Position numbers and translations under genes: made by a program
Origin: RYN-230 sp963768945
Lineage (GTDB): Bacteria; Actinomycetota; Actinomycetes; Streptosporangiales; Streptosporangiaceae
Length of the DNA: 64,000 nucleotides
Assembly: GCA_963768945.1 (NCBI GenBank)
Contig: CAVYJW010000003.1
Span: forward strand, 1,488,001-1,552,000
Direction of reading: 5' to 3'
Shown here: piece after piece, positions 24,244 to 39,216 of the stretch
How positions within the stretch are numbered: position 1 is the stretch's first letter
Layout: each line of letters opens with the position of its first letter
Notes under the pieces: model-generated
What the model saw: the letters and a program-made list of their open reading frames with translations, nothing else
What the model was told of the DNA's origin: nothing
Databases searched by the model: none

Positions 24244-24851
24244 TGGCGTCCGTGAGCCCGCTCACCAAGACCGCGCGGCAGGCCCAGATCGCCGGCATCC
24301 TGACCCAGGCCGCGGTCCGGTCCCAGGACGAGCTGTCGCAGCTGCTCACCGAGCGCGGGGTGCGGGTGACCCAGGCCACCCTGTCCCGCGACCTGGACGA
24401 GCTCGGGGCGGTGCGGCTGCGCGGGCCGGATGGGGCGCTGGTGTACGCGCTGCCGGAGGAGCCGGGTGGCCCCGGCTCCCGGCCCGGCGGACTGCCTGGG
24501 GGCCTGTCCACCCTGCTCGGGACCCAGGGCGGGGCACCGGGAACGGCGCGGCTGGCCGCAGCGGGGGCCCGGGCTGGCGAGAGCGGCGGCGCGGACCGGG
24601 ATCCCTCTGGGCGGCTGGCCCGCATCGCGGCCGAGTTCCTGCTCAGCGCGGAGGCCAGCGCGAACCTGGTCGTGCTGCGCACCCCCGCGGGCGCGGCCCA
24701 GTTCCTCGCCTCGGCCGTCGACCACGCGGCCTGGTCCTCGATCCTCGGCACCGTGGCCGGTGACGACACGGTGCTGGTCATCACCCGCGAGCCGGACGGC
24801 GGCAGCGAGGTCGCCGGCGCCCTGCTGCGCCTCGCGGAGCGGAGGAACTAG
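24243..24851 (+). CDS. argR: Arginine repressor ArgR
   Basis: The 202-residue protein has a winged-helix N-terminal domain (RQAQIAGILTQAAVRSQDEL to VTQATLSRDLDELGAVR) and a C-terminal hexamerisation and arginine-binding domain (ASANLVVLRTPAGAAQFLAS and GTVAGDDTVLVI). A Gly/Ala-rich linker of about 45 extra residues separates the domains, longer than the usual 150-170 residue total. It should bind the two boxes at 19267-19302. Confidence 0.95.
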   Translation: MASVSPLTKTARQAQIAGILTQAAVRSQDELSQLLTERGVRVTQATLSRDLDELGAVRLRGPDGALVYALPEEPGGPGSRPGGLPGGLSTLLGTQGGAPGTARLAAAGARAGESGGADRDPSGRLARIAAEFLLSAEASANLVVLRTPAGAAQFLASAVDHAAWSSILGTVAGDDTVLVITREPDGGSEVAGALLRLAERRN

Positions 24852-24954
24852 CCATGCGGACCCAGACGCGGACCCGGGCCTGCCTGGGCCGCTTCCGGCC
24901 TGACCCACACCTTCCGGCGGCACCGGACCACATCGACGCAAGGACGGACCCACG

Positions 24955-26157
24955 ATGACGCAGCGCCTCGTACTGGCATACTCCGGCGGCCTGGACACCT
25001 CCGTGGCCATCGGGTGGATCGCGGAGCAGACCGGGGCCGAGGTCATCGCCCTGGCGGTGGACGTCGGCCAGGGCGGCGAGGACCTCGAGGCCATCCGCCG
25101 GCGGGCCCTGGCCTGCGGCGCGGCCGCCGCCGAGGTGGCCGACGTGCGGGCCGAGTACGCGGCGGACTTCTGCATGCCCGCGCTCAGGGCGAACGCGCTC
25201 TACATGGACCGCTACCCGCTGGTGTCCGCGCTGTCGCGGCCGCTGATCGTGCAGCACCTGGCCCGGGTCGCCCGCGAGCACGGTGCCGACGTGGTCGCGC
25301 ACGGCTGCACCGGCAAGGGCAACGACCAGGTGCGGTTCGAGGTCGGGCTGGCCGCGGTGGCCCCCGGGGTGCGCGTGCTGGCCCCGGTCCGCGACTCGGG
25401 CATGACCCGGGACAAGGCGATCAGGTTCGCCGAGGAGAAAGGGCTGCCGATCGACGTGTCCTCGCGCTCGCCGTACTCCATCGACCAGAACCTGTGGGGC
25501 CGCGCGGTGGAGACCGGGTTCCTGGAGGACATCTGGAACGCCCCCATCGAGGAGGTTTATGACTACACCAGCGACCCGGCCGTGCCCCGCGAGCCGGACG
25601 AGCTGGTGCTGACCTTCGCCGAGGGGGTCCCGGTCGCGATCGACGGCCGTGAGCTGTCCCCGCTGGAGCTGATCACCGAGCTGAACGCCAGGGCCGGGGC
25701 CCAGGGGGTCGGCCGGCTGGACATGGTGGAGGACCGGCTGGTCGGGATCAAGAGCCGGGAGATCTACGAGGCACCCGCGGCCATCGCGCTGATCGCCGCG
25801 CACCAGGAGCTCGAGAACGTCTGCGTCGAGCGGGACCTGGCCCGGTTCAAGCGCCAGGCCGAGCAGCGCTGGACCGAGCTGGTCTACGACGGCCTGTGGT
25901 TCTCCCCGCTCAGGCGCGCGCTCGACACGTTCCTGCACGACGCGTCCCGGCACGTGACCGGGGACGTCCGGCTGAAGCTGCACGGCGGCCGCGCGGTGGT
26001 CACCGGCCGGCGCAGCCCGGTCTCGCTCTACGACTACAAGCTCGCGACCTACGACAGCGGTGACACGTTTGATCAGTCGATGGCCAAGGGCTTTGTGGAA
26101 CTATGGGGCCTGCCCAGCAAGGTCGCGGCACTGCGGGACGCCGGGGCCGCGGGCTAA
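24955..26157 (+). CDS. argG: Argininosuccinate synthase
   Basis: ArgG joins citrulline and aspartate using ATP. The 400 residues begin MTQRLVLAYSGGLDTSVAIGW with the ATP-binding PP-loop SGGLDTS. The substrate segments GCTGKGNDQVRFE and SPYSIDQNLWGR are intact. It follows argR after 103 bp, which contain no gene. Confidence 0.97.
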   Translation: MTQRLVLAYSGGLDTSVAIGWIAEQTGAEVIALAVDVGQGGEDLEAIRRRALACGAAAAEVADVRAEYAADFCMPALRANALYMDRYPLVSALSRPLIVQHLARVAREHGADVVAHGCTGKGNDQVRFEVGLAAVAPGVRVLAPVRDSGMTRDKAIRFAEEKGLPIDVSSRSPYSIDQNLWGRAVETGFLEDIWNAPIEEVYDYTSDPAVPREPDELVLTFAEGVPVAIDGRELSPLELITELNARAGAQGVGRLDMVEDRLVGIKSREIYEAPAAIALIAAHQELENVCVERDLARFKRQAEQRWTELVYDGLWFSPLRRALDTFLHDASRHVTGDVRLKLHGGRAVVTGRRSPVSLYDYKLATYDSGDTFDQSMAKGFVELWGLPSKVAALRDAGAAG

Positions 26158-26163
26158 ACCGCC

Positions 26164-26266
26164 GCACTGGCCGGCCCGCTACGGCGTGCCGGCTGGGGCA
26201 CTGGCCGGCCCGCTACGGCGTGCCGGCTGGGGCACTGGCCGGCCCGCCACGGCGTGCCGGCTGGCG
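26164..26266. repeat. 34 bp tandem repeat between argG and argH
   Basis: Three copies (starting about 26164, 26198 and 26232) of a 34 bp unit beginning GCACTGGCCGGCCCGC and ending GCCGGCTGGG, plus a degenerate fourth. It is non-coding. Each unit can form hairpins because of CCGGC/GCCGG elements. Confidence 0.85.
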
Positions 26267-26385
26267 CCGGACCGCCACGGCGCTCCGGCGGAGGTTGCCG
26301 CCCGGCCTCCCGCCGCGCCTGGGCTGAGGTAGGAAGAAGGCAGATAACGAACACCGGGCCGTGGTGCCCGGCCCGGGAGAGGACC

Positions 26386-27837
26386 GTGGTGGCCGCCGAC
26401 GAGCAGACGCCAGAGGAGCAGGCATCAGCGGAACGCACGCCGACCAGGCTGTGGGGGGGCCGGTTCGGGTCCAGCCCTGCCGAGGCGCTGGCCCGACTGT
26501 CGGTCAGTGTCCAGTTCGACTGGCGGCTGGCCCCCTACGACCTGCTCGCCTCGCGGGCCCACACCAGGGTGCTGCACCGGGCCGGGCTGCTGGACGACGG
26601 CGAGGCCAGCCCGCTGCTCGCCGCCCTGGATGATCTCGACGAGGCGTGCCGGGAGGGCCGGTTCCGGCCCACGGTCGCGGATGAGGACGTGCACACCGCG
26701 CTCGAGCGGGGCCTGCTAGAGCGGGTCGGCTCGCTCGGCGGCAAGCTCCGGGCCGGCCGGAGCCGCAACGATCAGGTCGCCACCGACCTGCGGATGTACC
26801 TGCGGGATCACACCCGGCGGGTGGTCTCGCGGCTGGCCGAGCTGGAGACCGCCCTGCTCGGCCTGTCCGCTGAGCACCTGGGCACGCCCGCCCCCGGGAT
26901 GACGCACCTGCAGCACGCCCAGCCGGTCGTGTTCGCCCATCAGCTGCTCGCCCACGCCCAGGCGTTTGCCCGGGACGTGAGCCGGCTGCGGGACTGGGAC
27001 AAGCGGGCCGCGGTGTCCCCGCTGGGCGCGGGCGCGCTGGCCGGCTCGTCGCTGCCGCTGGATCCCGAGGCGGTCGCGGCCGAGCTGGGCTTCGACCGCG
27101 CCGCGGAGAACTCCATGGACGCGGTCAGCGACCGGGACTTCGCCGCCGAGTTCTGCTTCGACGCGGCGCTGCTCGGCGTGCACCTGTCCCGGCTCGGCGA
27201 GGAGATCGTGCTCTGGTCCACGTCCGAGTTCGGCTGGGTCGAGATCGACGACGCCTACGCGACCGGCTCGTCGATCATGCCGCAGAAGAAGAACCCCGAC
27301 GTGGCCGAGCTGGCCCGGGGCAAGGCGGGCCGGCTGATCGGCGGCCTTACCGGCCTGCTCACCACGCTGAAGGGCCTGCCTCTCAGCTACAACCGCGACC
27401 TGCAGGAGGACAAGGAACCTGTCTTCGACGCGGTGGACACGCTGCTGCTGGTGCTGCCCGCGCTGGCCGGCCTGATCAGCACGCTGCGTATTCACCCGGA
27501 GCGGCTGGCCGCCGGGGCGAGCACCGGGTTCGCGCTGGCTACCGACCTGGCTGAGCTGCTGGTCCGCCGGGGTGTGCCGTTCCGTGACGCGCACGAGGTG
27601 GTCGGGCACCTGGTGGTGTGGTGCCAGGTGCACGACTGCGACCTGCCTGACGTGAGCGACGAGGACCTGGCCAAGATCTCGGAGTACCTCACCCCGGACA
27701 TCCGCGAGGTGCTGTCGGTCCAGGGCGCGCTGGCCGCCCGCCGGGCGCCGGGCGGAACCGCGCCGGAGCGGGTGGCGGAACAGCTCACGGCGCTGCGCGC
27801 GGTGGTGGACGAGCACGCCGCGTGGGCAGCCCGCTGA
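26386..27837 (+). CDS. argH: Argininosuccinate lyase
   Basis: ArgH splits argininosuccinate into arginine and fumarate. The GTG at 26386 has GGGAG six bases before it; an upstream ATG at 26254 would run through repeats and is rejected. The 483 residues contain the fumarase-family signature SSIMPQKKNPD near residue 295 with the catalytic Ser loop, and GRSRNDQVATDLRMYLRD. It ends the arginine operon. Confidence 0.96.
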   Translation: MVAADEQTPEEQASAERTPTRLWGGRFGSSPAEALARLSVSVQFDWRLAPYDLLASRAHTRVLHRAGLLDDGEASPLLAALDDLDEACREGRFRPTVADEDVHTALERGLLERVGSLGGKLRAGRSRNDQVATDLRMYLRDHTRRVVSRLAELETALLGLSAEHLGTPAPGMTHLQHAQPVVFAHQLLAHAQAFARDVSRLRDWDKRAAVSPLGAGALAGSSLPLDPEAVAAELGFDRAAENSMDAVSDRDFAAEFCFDAALLGVHLSRLGEEIVLWSTSEFGWVEIDDAYATGSSIMPQKKNPDVAELARGKAGRLIGGLTGLLTTLKGLPLSYNRDLQEDKEPVFDAVDTLLLVLPALAGLISTLRIHPERLAAGASTGFALATDLAELLVRRGVPFRDAHEVVGHLVVWCQVHDCDLPDVSDEDLAKISEYLTPDIREVLSVQGALAARRAPGGTAPERVAEQLTALRAVVDEHAAWAAR

Positions 27838-28688
27838 CCGCCCGGCGGCCGGCCGCGGTGCCGGGTTCCCAGGGGCCGGGCTCCCCGGAGGCAGGTTCGC
27901 CGGGGATGGGCTCGGAGCTGCTGCCGCGCGAATTCTTCGCAGGCTCCTCACTGCAGGTGGCGCCCCGGCTGCTGGGCTGCGTGCTGGAGCACGAGACCGC
28001 CGAGGGGCTGGTGGCCGTGGTGCTCACCGAGGTCGAGGCGTACGAGGGGAGCGCGGACCCCGCCTCGCACGCCTACCGGGGGCGCACCGCCCGCAACGGG
28101 GTGATGTTCGGGCCTCCCGGGCATGCCTATGTGTACTTCACCTACGGCATGCACTTCTGCGTCAACCTGGTCTGCTCGCCGGAGGGCACGGCCTTCGCGG
28201 TGCTGCTGCGGGCGGGCCGGGTCATCGAGGGAGCCTCGCTGGCGGCCGCGCGCCGGCTCGCAGGCCGCCGCGCCGCGGCCCCGGCCGCCGGGAGCCTGCC
28301 ACGGCGGAAACTGGCCGACCGGAAACTGGCCGACCGGGACCTGGCCCGTGGCCCTGCCCGGCTGTGCCAGGCCCTCGACATCGGGCGGGTCCTGGACGGC
28401 GCGGACGTGTGCGACCCTGACTCGCCGCTGCGGGTCCGGGCCGGGACTCGCGGCCCTGGAGACGCGGCGGGTTCCGGGCCGGCCGCAAGCCCCAGGTCAG
28501 GCTCCGCGCCTGGTCCCGGACCCATCAGCCGCGGGCCGCGGGTCGGCGTGAGCAGCGCCGCCGACCGGCCCTGGCGGTTCTGGCTGACCGGGGACCCCAC
28601 GGTCTCGGTGTACCGGCCGCACGTGTCCCGGACCAGGCCGAAACCAGTTTCACCCCCGGCCGCGGAAGGTGGCACCATGGGCCGGTGA
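27822..28688 (+). CDS. 3-methyladenine (alkyladenine) DNA glycosylase, AAG/MPG family
   Basis: This enzyme removes alkylated purines in base-excision repair. The family core starts at LLPREFFAGSSLQVAPRLLG; the catalytic Glu lies in TEVEAYEG, followed by DPASHAYRGRTARNGVMFGPPGHAYVYFTYGMH. The GTG at 27822 overlaps argH by 16 bp; the ATG at 27906 is an alternative. A 15 bp repeat encodes RKLAD/RKLAD/RDLAR near 28308-28345, and a Pro/Gly-rich insert precedes the C-terminal PWRFWLTGDPTVS. The stop overlaps the tyrS GTG. Confidence 0.93.
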   Translation: MGSPLTARRPAAVPGSQGPGSPEAGSPGMGSELLPREFFAGSSLQVAPRLLGCVLEHETAEGLVAVVLTEVEAYEGSADPASHAYRGRTARNGVMFGPPGHAYVYFTYGMHFCVNLVCSPEGTAFAVLLRAGRVIEGASLAAARRLAGRRAAAPAAGSLPRRKLADRKLADRDLARGPARLCQALDIGRVLDGADVCDPDSPLRVRAGTRGPGDAAGSGPAASPRSGSAPGPGPISRGPRVGVSSAADRPWRFWLTGDPTVSVYRPHVSRTRPKPVSPPAAEGGTMGR

Positions 28689-29977
28689 ACGACATCATCG
28701 ACGAGCTGGCCTGGCGTGACCTGATTGCCCAATCCACCGACCTCGGGGATCTTCGCAAGGCTCTCGATGCTGGCCCGGTCACGCTGTACGGCGGTTTCGA
28801 CCCGACCGCGCCCGGGCTGCACATCGGTAACCTCGTCCTGCTGCTCACCATGCGCCGTTTCCAGCTGGCCGGGCACCGGCCGATCGCCCTGGTCGGCGGG
28901 GCTACCGGGCTGATCGGGGATCCCAGCGGCAAGTCGGCCGAGCGGGTGCTCAATCCCCGCGAGGTCGTCGCCGGGTGGGTGGAGCGGATCCGCGGCGAGG
29001 TATCCCGGTTCCTGGACTTCTCGGCCGGGGCTACCTGTGCCCTGGTCGTGAGCAACCTGGACTGGACCGAGCCGCTGTCGGCGCTGGAGTTCCTCCGCGA
29101 CATCGGCAAGCACTTCCCGGTCAACCAGATGCTGAGCCGGGAGTCGGTCCGGGCCCGGCTGGAAGCGGGCGGGATCAGCTACACCGAGTTCAGCTACCAG
29201 ATCCTTCAGGCCAACGACTTCCTCGAGCTGTACCGCCGCCAGGGCACCACGCTGCAACTCGGCGGCAGCGACCAGTGGGGCAATCTGGTGTCCGGTGTCG
29301 ACCTGATCCGCCGGGTGGAGGGCGCGACCGCGCATGCCCTGTCCACCCCCCTGATCACCAAGCCCGACGGGACCAAGTACGGCAAGACCGAGGGCGGGGC
29401 CATCTGGATCAGCCCCGACCTGATGAGCCCCTACGCGTTCTACCAGTTCTGGCTGAACCGGGCCGACGAGGAGGTGCCCGGCCTGCTCCGGGTGTTCAGC
29501 TTCCGGTCCCGCGAGGAGATCGAGGCCCTGGAGCAGGAGAGCCGGGACAAGCCCGCGGCCCGGGCCGGGCAGCGGGCCCTGGCCGAGGAGATGACCACCG
29601 TCGTCCACGGAGCGGACGAGGCCGCGAAGGCGATCGAGGCCAGCCGCGCCCTGTTCGGCCAGGGTGACCTCGCCGGGCTGGACGAGAAAACCCTGGCCGC
29701 GGCCCTGGCCGAGGTCCCGTCCACCACGGTGCGGGTGCCCGGGGGGAGCGGTGCTGGTCAACTGCCGGCTGTCGCCGACCTGATGGCGGAGGCCGCGCTC
29801 GTGCCCAGCAAATCCGCCGGGCGGCGCGCCATCGCCGAAGGCGGCGCCTACCTGAACAACCGCAAGATCACCGAGCCGGACGCCCGGCCAGACCCGGCGG
29901 ACCTGCTGCACGGCCGGTTCCTGGTGCTCCGCCGCGGCAAGCGCACGGTGGGTGGCGTCATCATCGAGCACGCCTGA
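28685..29977 (+). CDS. tyrS: Tyrosyl-tRNA synthetase
   Basis: This class I synthetase has 430 residues. It has HIGN at 46-49, the KMSKS-equivalent KYGKT at about 231-235, and tyrosine-binding YQILQANDF and GGSDQWGN. A C-terminal S4 domain (about 365-430) has KSAGRRAIAEGGAYLNN. The GTG start overlaps the glycosylase stop by 4 bp. As in Mycobacterium, tyrS stands near a TPR gene, the HAD phosphatase and tlyA. Confidence 0.97.
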   Translation: MNDIIDELAWRDLIAQSTDLGDLRKALDAGPVTLYGGFDPTAPGLHIGNLVLLLTMRRFQLAGHRPIALVGGATGLIGDPSGKSAERVLNPREVVAGWVERIRGEVSRFLDFSAGATCALVVSNLDWTEPLSALEFLRDIGKHFPVNQMLSRESVRARLEAGGISYTEFSYQILQANDFLELYRRQGTTLQLGGSDQWGNLVSGVDLIRRVEGATAHALSTPLITKPDGTKYGKTEGGAIWISPDLMSPYAFYQFWLNRADEEVPGLLRVFSFRSREEIEALEQESRDKPAARAGQRALAEEMTTVVHGADEAAKAIEASRALFGQGDLAGLDEKTLAAALAEVPSTTVRVPGGSGAGQLPAVADLMAEAALVPSKSAGRRAIAEGGAYLNNRKITEPDARPDPADLLHGRFLVLRRGKRTVGGVIIEHA

Positions 29978-30250
29978 TCCGGCCGGAAGCCTGCCAAAGC
30001 CGGCCTCCCCGCTGACTCGGGCCGCCTGCCCTGAACTTTCCGTGCGGGGCAGCGTCCCGCGGGCTTCAGCCTCCTGAAGTCTCGCGTGCGCCGCGGAATT
30101 TTCCCCGCCGGGGCGTGGTTGCAAACCTCACCGAGCGGCGTCCAGGGGCGCACTGAGAGCTTCTCAGCGTGTCTCGCCGGGTGCCGCACGGGACGGCGGA
30201 TCCCTGCGGTGCAGGTCAGCGCGGGAGAGCCGGACAGGGCGGGCTCCGAT

Positions 30251-30279
30251 TTGACGGGGACTGCTTTGCTGCTTAGTGT
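30251..30279 (+). promoter_or_regulatory. Candidate rRNA promoter P1
   Basis: TTGACG at 30251-30256 and TAGTGT at 30274-30279 are separated by an ideal 17 bases. This fits the principal sigma factor. Confidence 0.7.
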
Positions 30280-30498
30280 TCTACCTGCCCCAGGGGAAAC
30301 CGGAACGCCGCTGGCAGACGGTCCCGGGGGACAGCAAGGCCGGAACCTAGTGGTCATCAGCTGATGGCCAACTCGAACCGGCCGACCGCGAGAGGGAGCC
30401 CGGACACGGGTGGTCCCGAACCGCAGTATGCTGAAGATGAACGCACGTTGCAGGGTCCCGAGCCTCCAAGCTCAAGTCAAAAAACCTGGTGACAGGCC

Positions 30499-30527
30499 TT
30501 GACGGCCCTTAAATGTGCTAGTAAGTT
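30499..30527 (+). promoter_or_regulatory. Candidate rRNA promoter P2
   Basis: TTGACG at 30499-30504 and TAAGTT at 30522-30527, spacer 17. It lies nearer to 16S, just before the conserved leader element. Confidence 0.65.
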
Positions 30528-30774
30528 AGATGGGTTGCCCCGGAGTCAGGTGTGAGCCTGGTGGTGGTGTGCGTCCGTTCCTTGAGAACTCAACAGCGTG
30601 CTAAAAGCCAGTGCACATGCACTAAAACCCCCGTTGGCAGGGTCTGGCCGGTGACGGTTCAGTTTCCTGTTTGCGGGTTTAGCCAGATCGCTTCGATGGG
30701 TGGCGTGAGCTGTCCGGTTGGGGCACTCTTTTGGCCTGCTTCTGCTCGTTTCGGCGGGTGGTTGCGTGTAGGCA

Positions 30775-35838
<5,064 letters not shown>

Positions 35839-35858
35839 TACATTCCCATGTCATGTTT

Positions 35859-35876
35859 GCGTCCACTGTGCGGTTC
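35859..35876 (+). other. 3' arm of the 23S processing stem
   Basis: GCGTCCACTGTGCGGTTC is complementary to 32606-32623, so the two segments bracket 23S and would form an RNase III-type substrate. Confidence 0.75.
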
Positions 35877-35942
35877 CCGGGATGCGGCCGGCGCCGCACC
35901 CGCCCAGAACCCTGGGCAGGGTACGGCCTGCACATCTCCATA

Positions 35943-36063
35943 GTGTTTCGGTGGCCATGGCGAAGGGGAAACACCCGGTTCCATTCCGAACCCGGAAGTT
36001 AAGCCCTTCAGCGCCGATGGTACTGCGCGGGGGACCGCGTGGGAGAGTAGGACGCCGCCGGAC
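35943..36063 (+). rRNA. rrf: 5S ribosomal RNA
   Basis: A typical 5S gene of about 120 bases with GAAACACCCGGTTCCATTCC, GAACCCGGAAGTTAAG and GGGAGAGTAGGACGCCGCC. It lies about 100 bp after 23S. Ends are approximate. Confidence 0.95.
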
Positions 36064-36070
36064 ATCACCA

Positions 36071-36105
36071 GTTGAGGCCGCCCCCAGCACGGGAGCGGCC
36101 TCAAC
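36071..36105 (+). terminator. rrn operon terminator
   Basis: Perfect 11 bp arms GTTGAGGCCGC (36071-36081) and GCGGCCTCAAC (36095-36105) with a 13-base loop follow directly after 5S. Confidence 0.85.
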
Positions 36106-36196
36106 TGCGTTGTCCGGCCTGCGGCTACCGGGGACGGAATCTGGGTCCCCGGTAGGGGCGAGCCATGATGGCCATCTGGAAGAGCGGAGAAAGAGC

Positions 36197-38231
36197 GTGG
36201 CAGGCGAGCAGGGCCAAGGTGGCGGACGCCCGGGCGGCGCAGGGCGCGGCCGGGGCCGGTCCACCGGCGCGGCGCGGGGCCAGGGCCGGTCTGGTGGTGC
36301 TGGTCGCGGCCGCACGGGCGGCCAGGACCGGGGCCCGGGTGCTGCCCGCGGCCGGGCCGGCAGCAGTAGCCAGGGCCGCGCTGGTGGTCCTGATCGCGGC
36401 CGGGATGGCGCTGGCGGGCAGGGGTGGTCCAGCGGAAGCGGGACGGGCCGGGCCGGTGGGGCCGGCAGCACCGCGCGCCGCGCCAGCACGTCCGGCGCCC
36501 CGCGAGGCAGCGCATCCCCGCGGCGCGGCCCGGGCGCAGGAAGTTCGGGCGCGGCCGGTTCGCGGGCCCGGGGCGGTCCCGGTGGTGCGCGCTCCGGCGG
36601 CCCGGATGGACGTGGCTCCGACCGCAACTCTCCGGCTGGTTCCGCACGCGGGGCCGGTGCTCCGCGCGGGGCCGGTGCTCCGCGCGGATCTGGTGCTCCC
36701 CGCCGATCTGCTGCCCCACGAGAATCCGATGCCCCACGGAGCGCGGGAGCCTCTCGCAGCGCGAGAGCGCCTCAGGGCACAAGCGCTCCCCGCGGGACGG
36801 CTGCCTACCGCGGCACCAGTGCCTCTGGCGTCACACGAGCCCCTGGCAGAACAGGAGCCTCACGGGGAACGACTGACCCACGTGGAGCAGGCGCCCCTCG
36901 GGCCACCGGTGGTTCCCGGGGAACAGGTACCCCCCGTGAGACGCCGGCCTGGCTCGTCCCGCAGCGACTCTTTCCCGGCCGGCCGGAGCACATCACGCGG
37001 GTCAGCTGCAGGTGGGACCGACCGGACCGGCGGGTACGGCGACCGGACCGGCCGCGATCGTCGCCCCGGCGACAGCCCGGGCGCCAGCGGTGCGCGGGCC
37101 AGCAGCCCGCGCGGCGCCGCGCCCCAGCGTCGTTCTGGCGGCTTCGGCGGTACCCGGCCGACGGGCCCTGGCGGGCGGAGTGCCGCCTACACCGCAGGAC
37201 GGGACACCGCAGGACGGGACGGTGGCACCGAGCGTGCTGAGCGGGCGGACGGCCGCGCCCCGTACCGCCCCGGCCGTCCCGCGTCCGGACGTCCAGCCAC
37301 TGGGCGCCCTGCCCCGGGACGCACCAGCTACGGCCGGCCTGCGTCGGGGCGACCGGCGTCGGGTCGGCCCGCCGGCCGCCAGGGTGCCAGGCGTGACGAG
37401 GCTGAGCAGCCCCCCAGCACGGGTCCCCGGTCCGGGCAGGCCCGGACCGGGAGCCTGCCTGACATCCCGGCCGGCCTCACCGAGAGCCAGCTTGACCCGG
37501 CGGCCGCAGCCGAACTGCGGACCCTGCCGGGCGACCTGGCCTCGGTCGTGGCCCGCCGGCTGCTCGCCGCCAGCCTGGCCGACGACGCCGAGACCGGGTA
37601 CCAGCACGCGCTGGAGGCCCGGCGCCTGGCCGCCCGGGTGGGCATCGTCCGCGAGACCGCGGGCATTGCCGCCTACCGTGCCGGGCACTGGGCTGAGGCG
37701 CTCGCCGAGCTGCGGGCCGCCCGCCGGCTGACGGGCCGGACCAGCTACCTGCCGCTGATGGCGGACTCGGAGCGGGCCCTCGGCCGGATAGACCGGGCCC
37801 TGGGGGTGATCGCCGAGTCCACGAGAGTCAATCTCGACCGGGCGACCGAGGTTGAGCTGCGCATCGTGGAGTCGGGCATCCGCCGGGATCAAGGGCTGGC
37901 CGAGGCCGCCGTGGTGGTCCTCCAGTTGCCCGAACTCAAAGAGCGCCGGGTGCGGCCCTGGTCGGCCCGCCTCTTCTACGCCTACGCGGACGCCCTGCTC
38001 GACGCGGGCCGTACCGAGGCCGCGCGGGAGTGGTTCGCCCGGGCCGCGGCCGCGGACCTAGACGAGATGACCGATGCCGCAGAGCGTTTCGACGCGCTGG
38101 ACGACGTCGTCATCGACGACCTCGCCGACGAAGACCAGGACGACGAAGACAAGGACAGCGACGATCTAGCTGACGAGGACCGCGGCGACGAGGATGACGG
38201 GCATGAGGGCAGTGACGGCCAGGACGGCTGA
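36197..38231 (+). CDS. Gly/Arg-rich protein with C-terminal TPR-like domain, apparent frameshift
   Basis: The likely start is GTG 36197 (VAGEQGQGGGRPGGAGRG...), with a GGAGAAAGAG site before it. This frame gives a Gly/Arg/Ser/Ala-rich region up to about 36930. From there the equivalent composition, and then the conserved domain, continue in the next frame to TGA 38229. Removing one C from the C6 tract at 36930-36935 joins them. The C-terminal domain (about 37480-38110) has helical TPR-like repeats (DDAETGYQHALEARRLAARVG; FYAYADALLDAGRTEAAREWFARA) and ends in a very acidic tail. Similar proteins occur in Streptomyces; their function is unknown. The basic disordered half could bind RNA or ribosomes. 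Confidence 0.75.
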
Positions 38232-38250
38232 TAGCCAGGGTGCCTGACGC

Positions 38251-39216
38251 TCAGCTGGCCGGGCCCGAGGTGTCGAGCCAGTGCACGATGCCGGCCACGC
38301 TCGAGGCGGTGCTGCTCAGCGTCTCGAACTTGGCCGCCAGCGCCGGGTCGGCGTCCGGGCCCAGGGCCGCGTAACGTTCCCGCGTCCGCTCGTGCACCAT
38401 GGCGACGGCATGGTCGAAGTCCAGCCCGGCGCCCCGCGCCGCCCTGGTCTCCTCCACCCACAGCCGGATTTCCTCGGCCGAGCGGGCCAGCGTCTCCTCT
38501 ACATCCGGCACCGGCCCGTAGTGGCTGAACAGCAGCCGCTGCGGGCGCAGCGAGGCGAACATGCGCAGCGACCCCAGCGCGGTCTCCAGGTCGAAATCGG
38601 GCGGTGGGGTAGCCGGCCGCAGGTCCGCGGTTTCCGGGATGTACACCCCGGCCGCGTCGCCCACGTACAGGTCGCCACTCACCGAGTCGATCAGCCCGAC
38701 GTGATGCTTCGCGTGCCCGGGCGAGTAGTGGCTGTCCAGCCGCCGCCCGCCGCCCAGGTCCACGGTCCCGCGCTCCGCGACGGCCCTGATCCGCTCGGCC
38801 GGCGTCGGGTTCATCGCGCCGAACAGGGTGTCCAGCGCGTCCCCGTACACCATCCGCGCGCTGCTCATGAGCCGGGCCGGGTCGGCCAGGTGCCGGGCGC
38901 CGCGTTCGTGCACCACGACCTCCGCGTCCGGGAACATGGCGGCGACGTCTCCGGCTCCACCCGCGTGGTCCAGGTGGATATGGGTCACCACGATCGTGGC
39001 CAGGTCGTGCGGCCCGACGCCCAGCGCGGCCAGCGCGTCCCGCACGACCGGGGCCGAGGGCGCGGTGCCCGTTTCCACCAGGCACGGGCGCTCACCGAGG
39101 ATCAGGTAGCCGGCGGTGATGCCCGCGTATCCAGCCATCCGGGTATCGATCTCGTACACGTCGTGCCCGAGATCGGTAATGCCCGGGGTTTGCACCCTGC
39201 CCTCAGCGGTGTCCAT
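38251..39216 (-). CDS. MBL-fold metallo-hydrolase
   Basis: This 321-residue metallo-beta-lactamase-fold enzyme has the metal motif THIHLDHAGG, later His in SPGHAKHH, Asp in LYVGDAAG and a final His in LFSHYG, so it is probably a dinuclear-metal hydrolase. The substrate is unknown. The C-terminal about 90 residues are helical. It is transcribed divergently from the next gene and convergently with the TPR gene, leaving only about 20 bp between stops. Confidence 0.88.
   Translation of the reverse strand: MDTAEGRVQTPGITDLGHDVYEIDTRMAGYAGITAGYLILGERPCLVETGTAPSAPVVRDALAALGVGPHDLATIVVTHIHLDHAGGAGDVAAMFPDAEVVVHERGARHLADPARLMSSARMVYGDALDTLFGAMNPTPAERIRAVAERGTVDLGGGRRLDSHYSPGHAKHHVGLIDSVSGDLYVGDAAGVYIPETADLRPATPPPDFDLETALGSLRMFASLRPQRLLFSHYGPVPDVEETLARSAEEIRLWVEETRAARGAGLDFDHAVAMVHERTRERYAALGPDADPALAAKFETLSSTASSVAGIVHWLDTSGPAS

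Larger units (their letters stand above)
29978..30774 (+). other. rrn operon leader and promoter region
   Basis: About 800 bp without protein genes. It contains at least two promoter candidates (30251-30279 and 30499-30527) and the conserved actinobacterial leader element CTTGAGAACTCAACAGCGTG at 30581-30600, which probably takes part in processing or antitermination. Confidence 0.75.
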
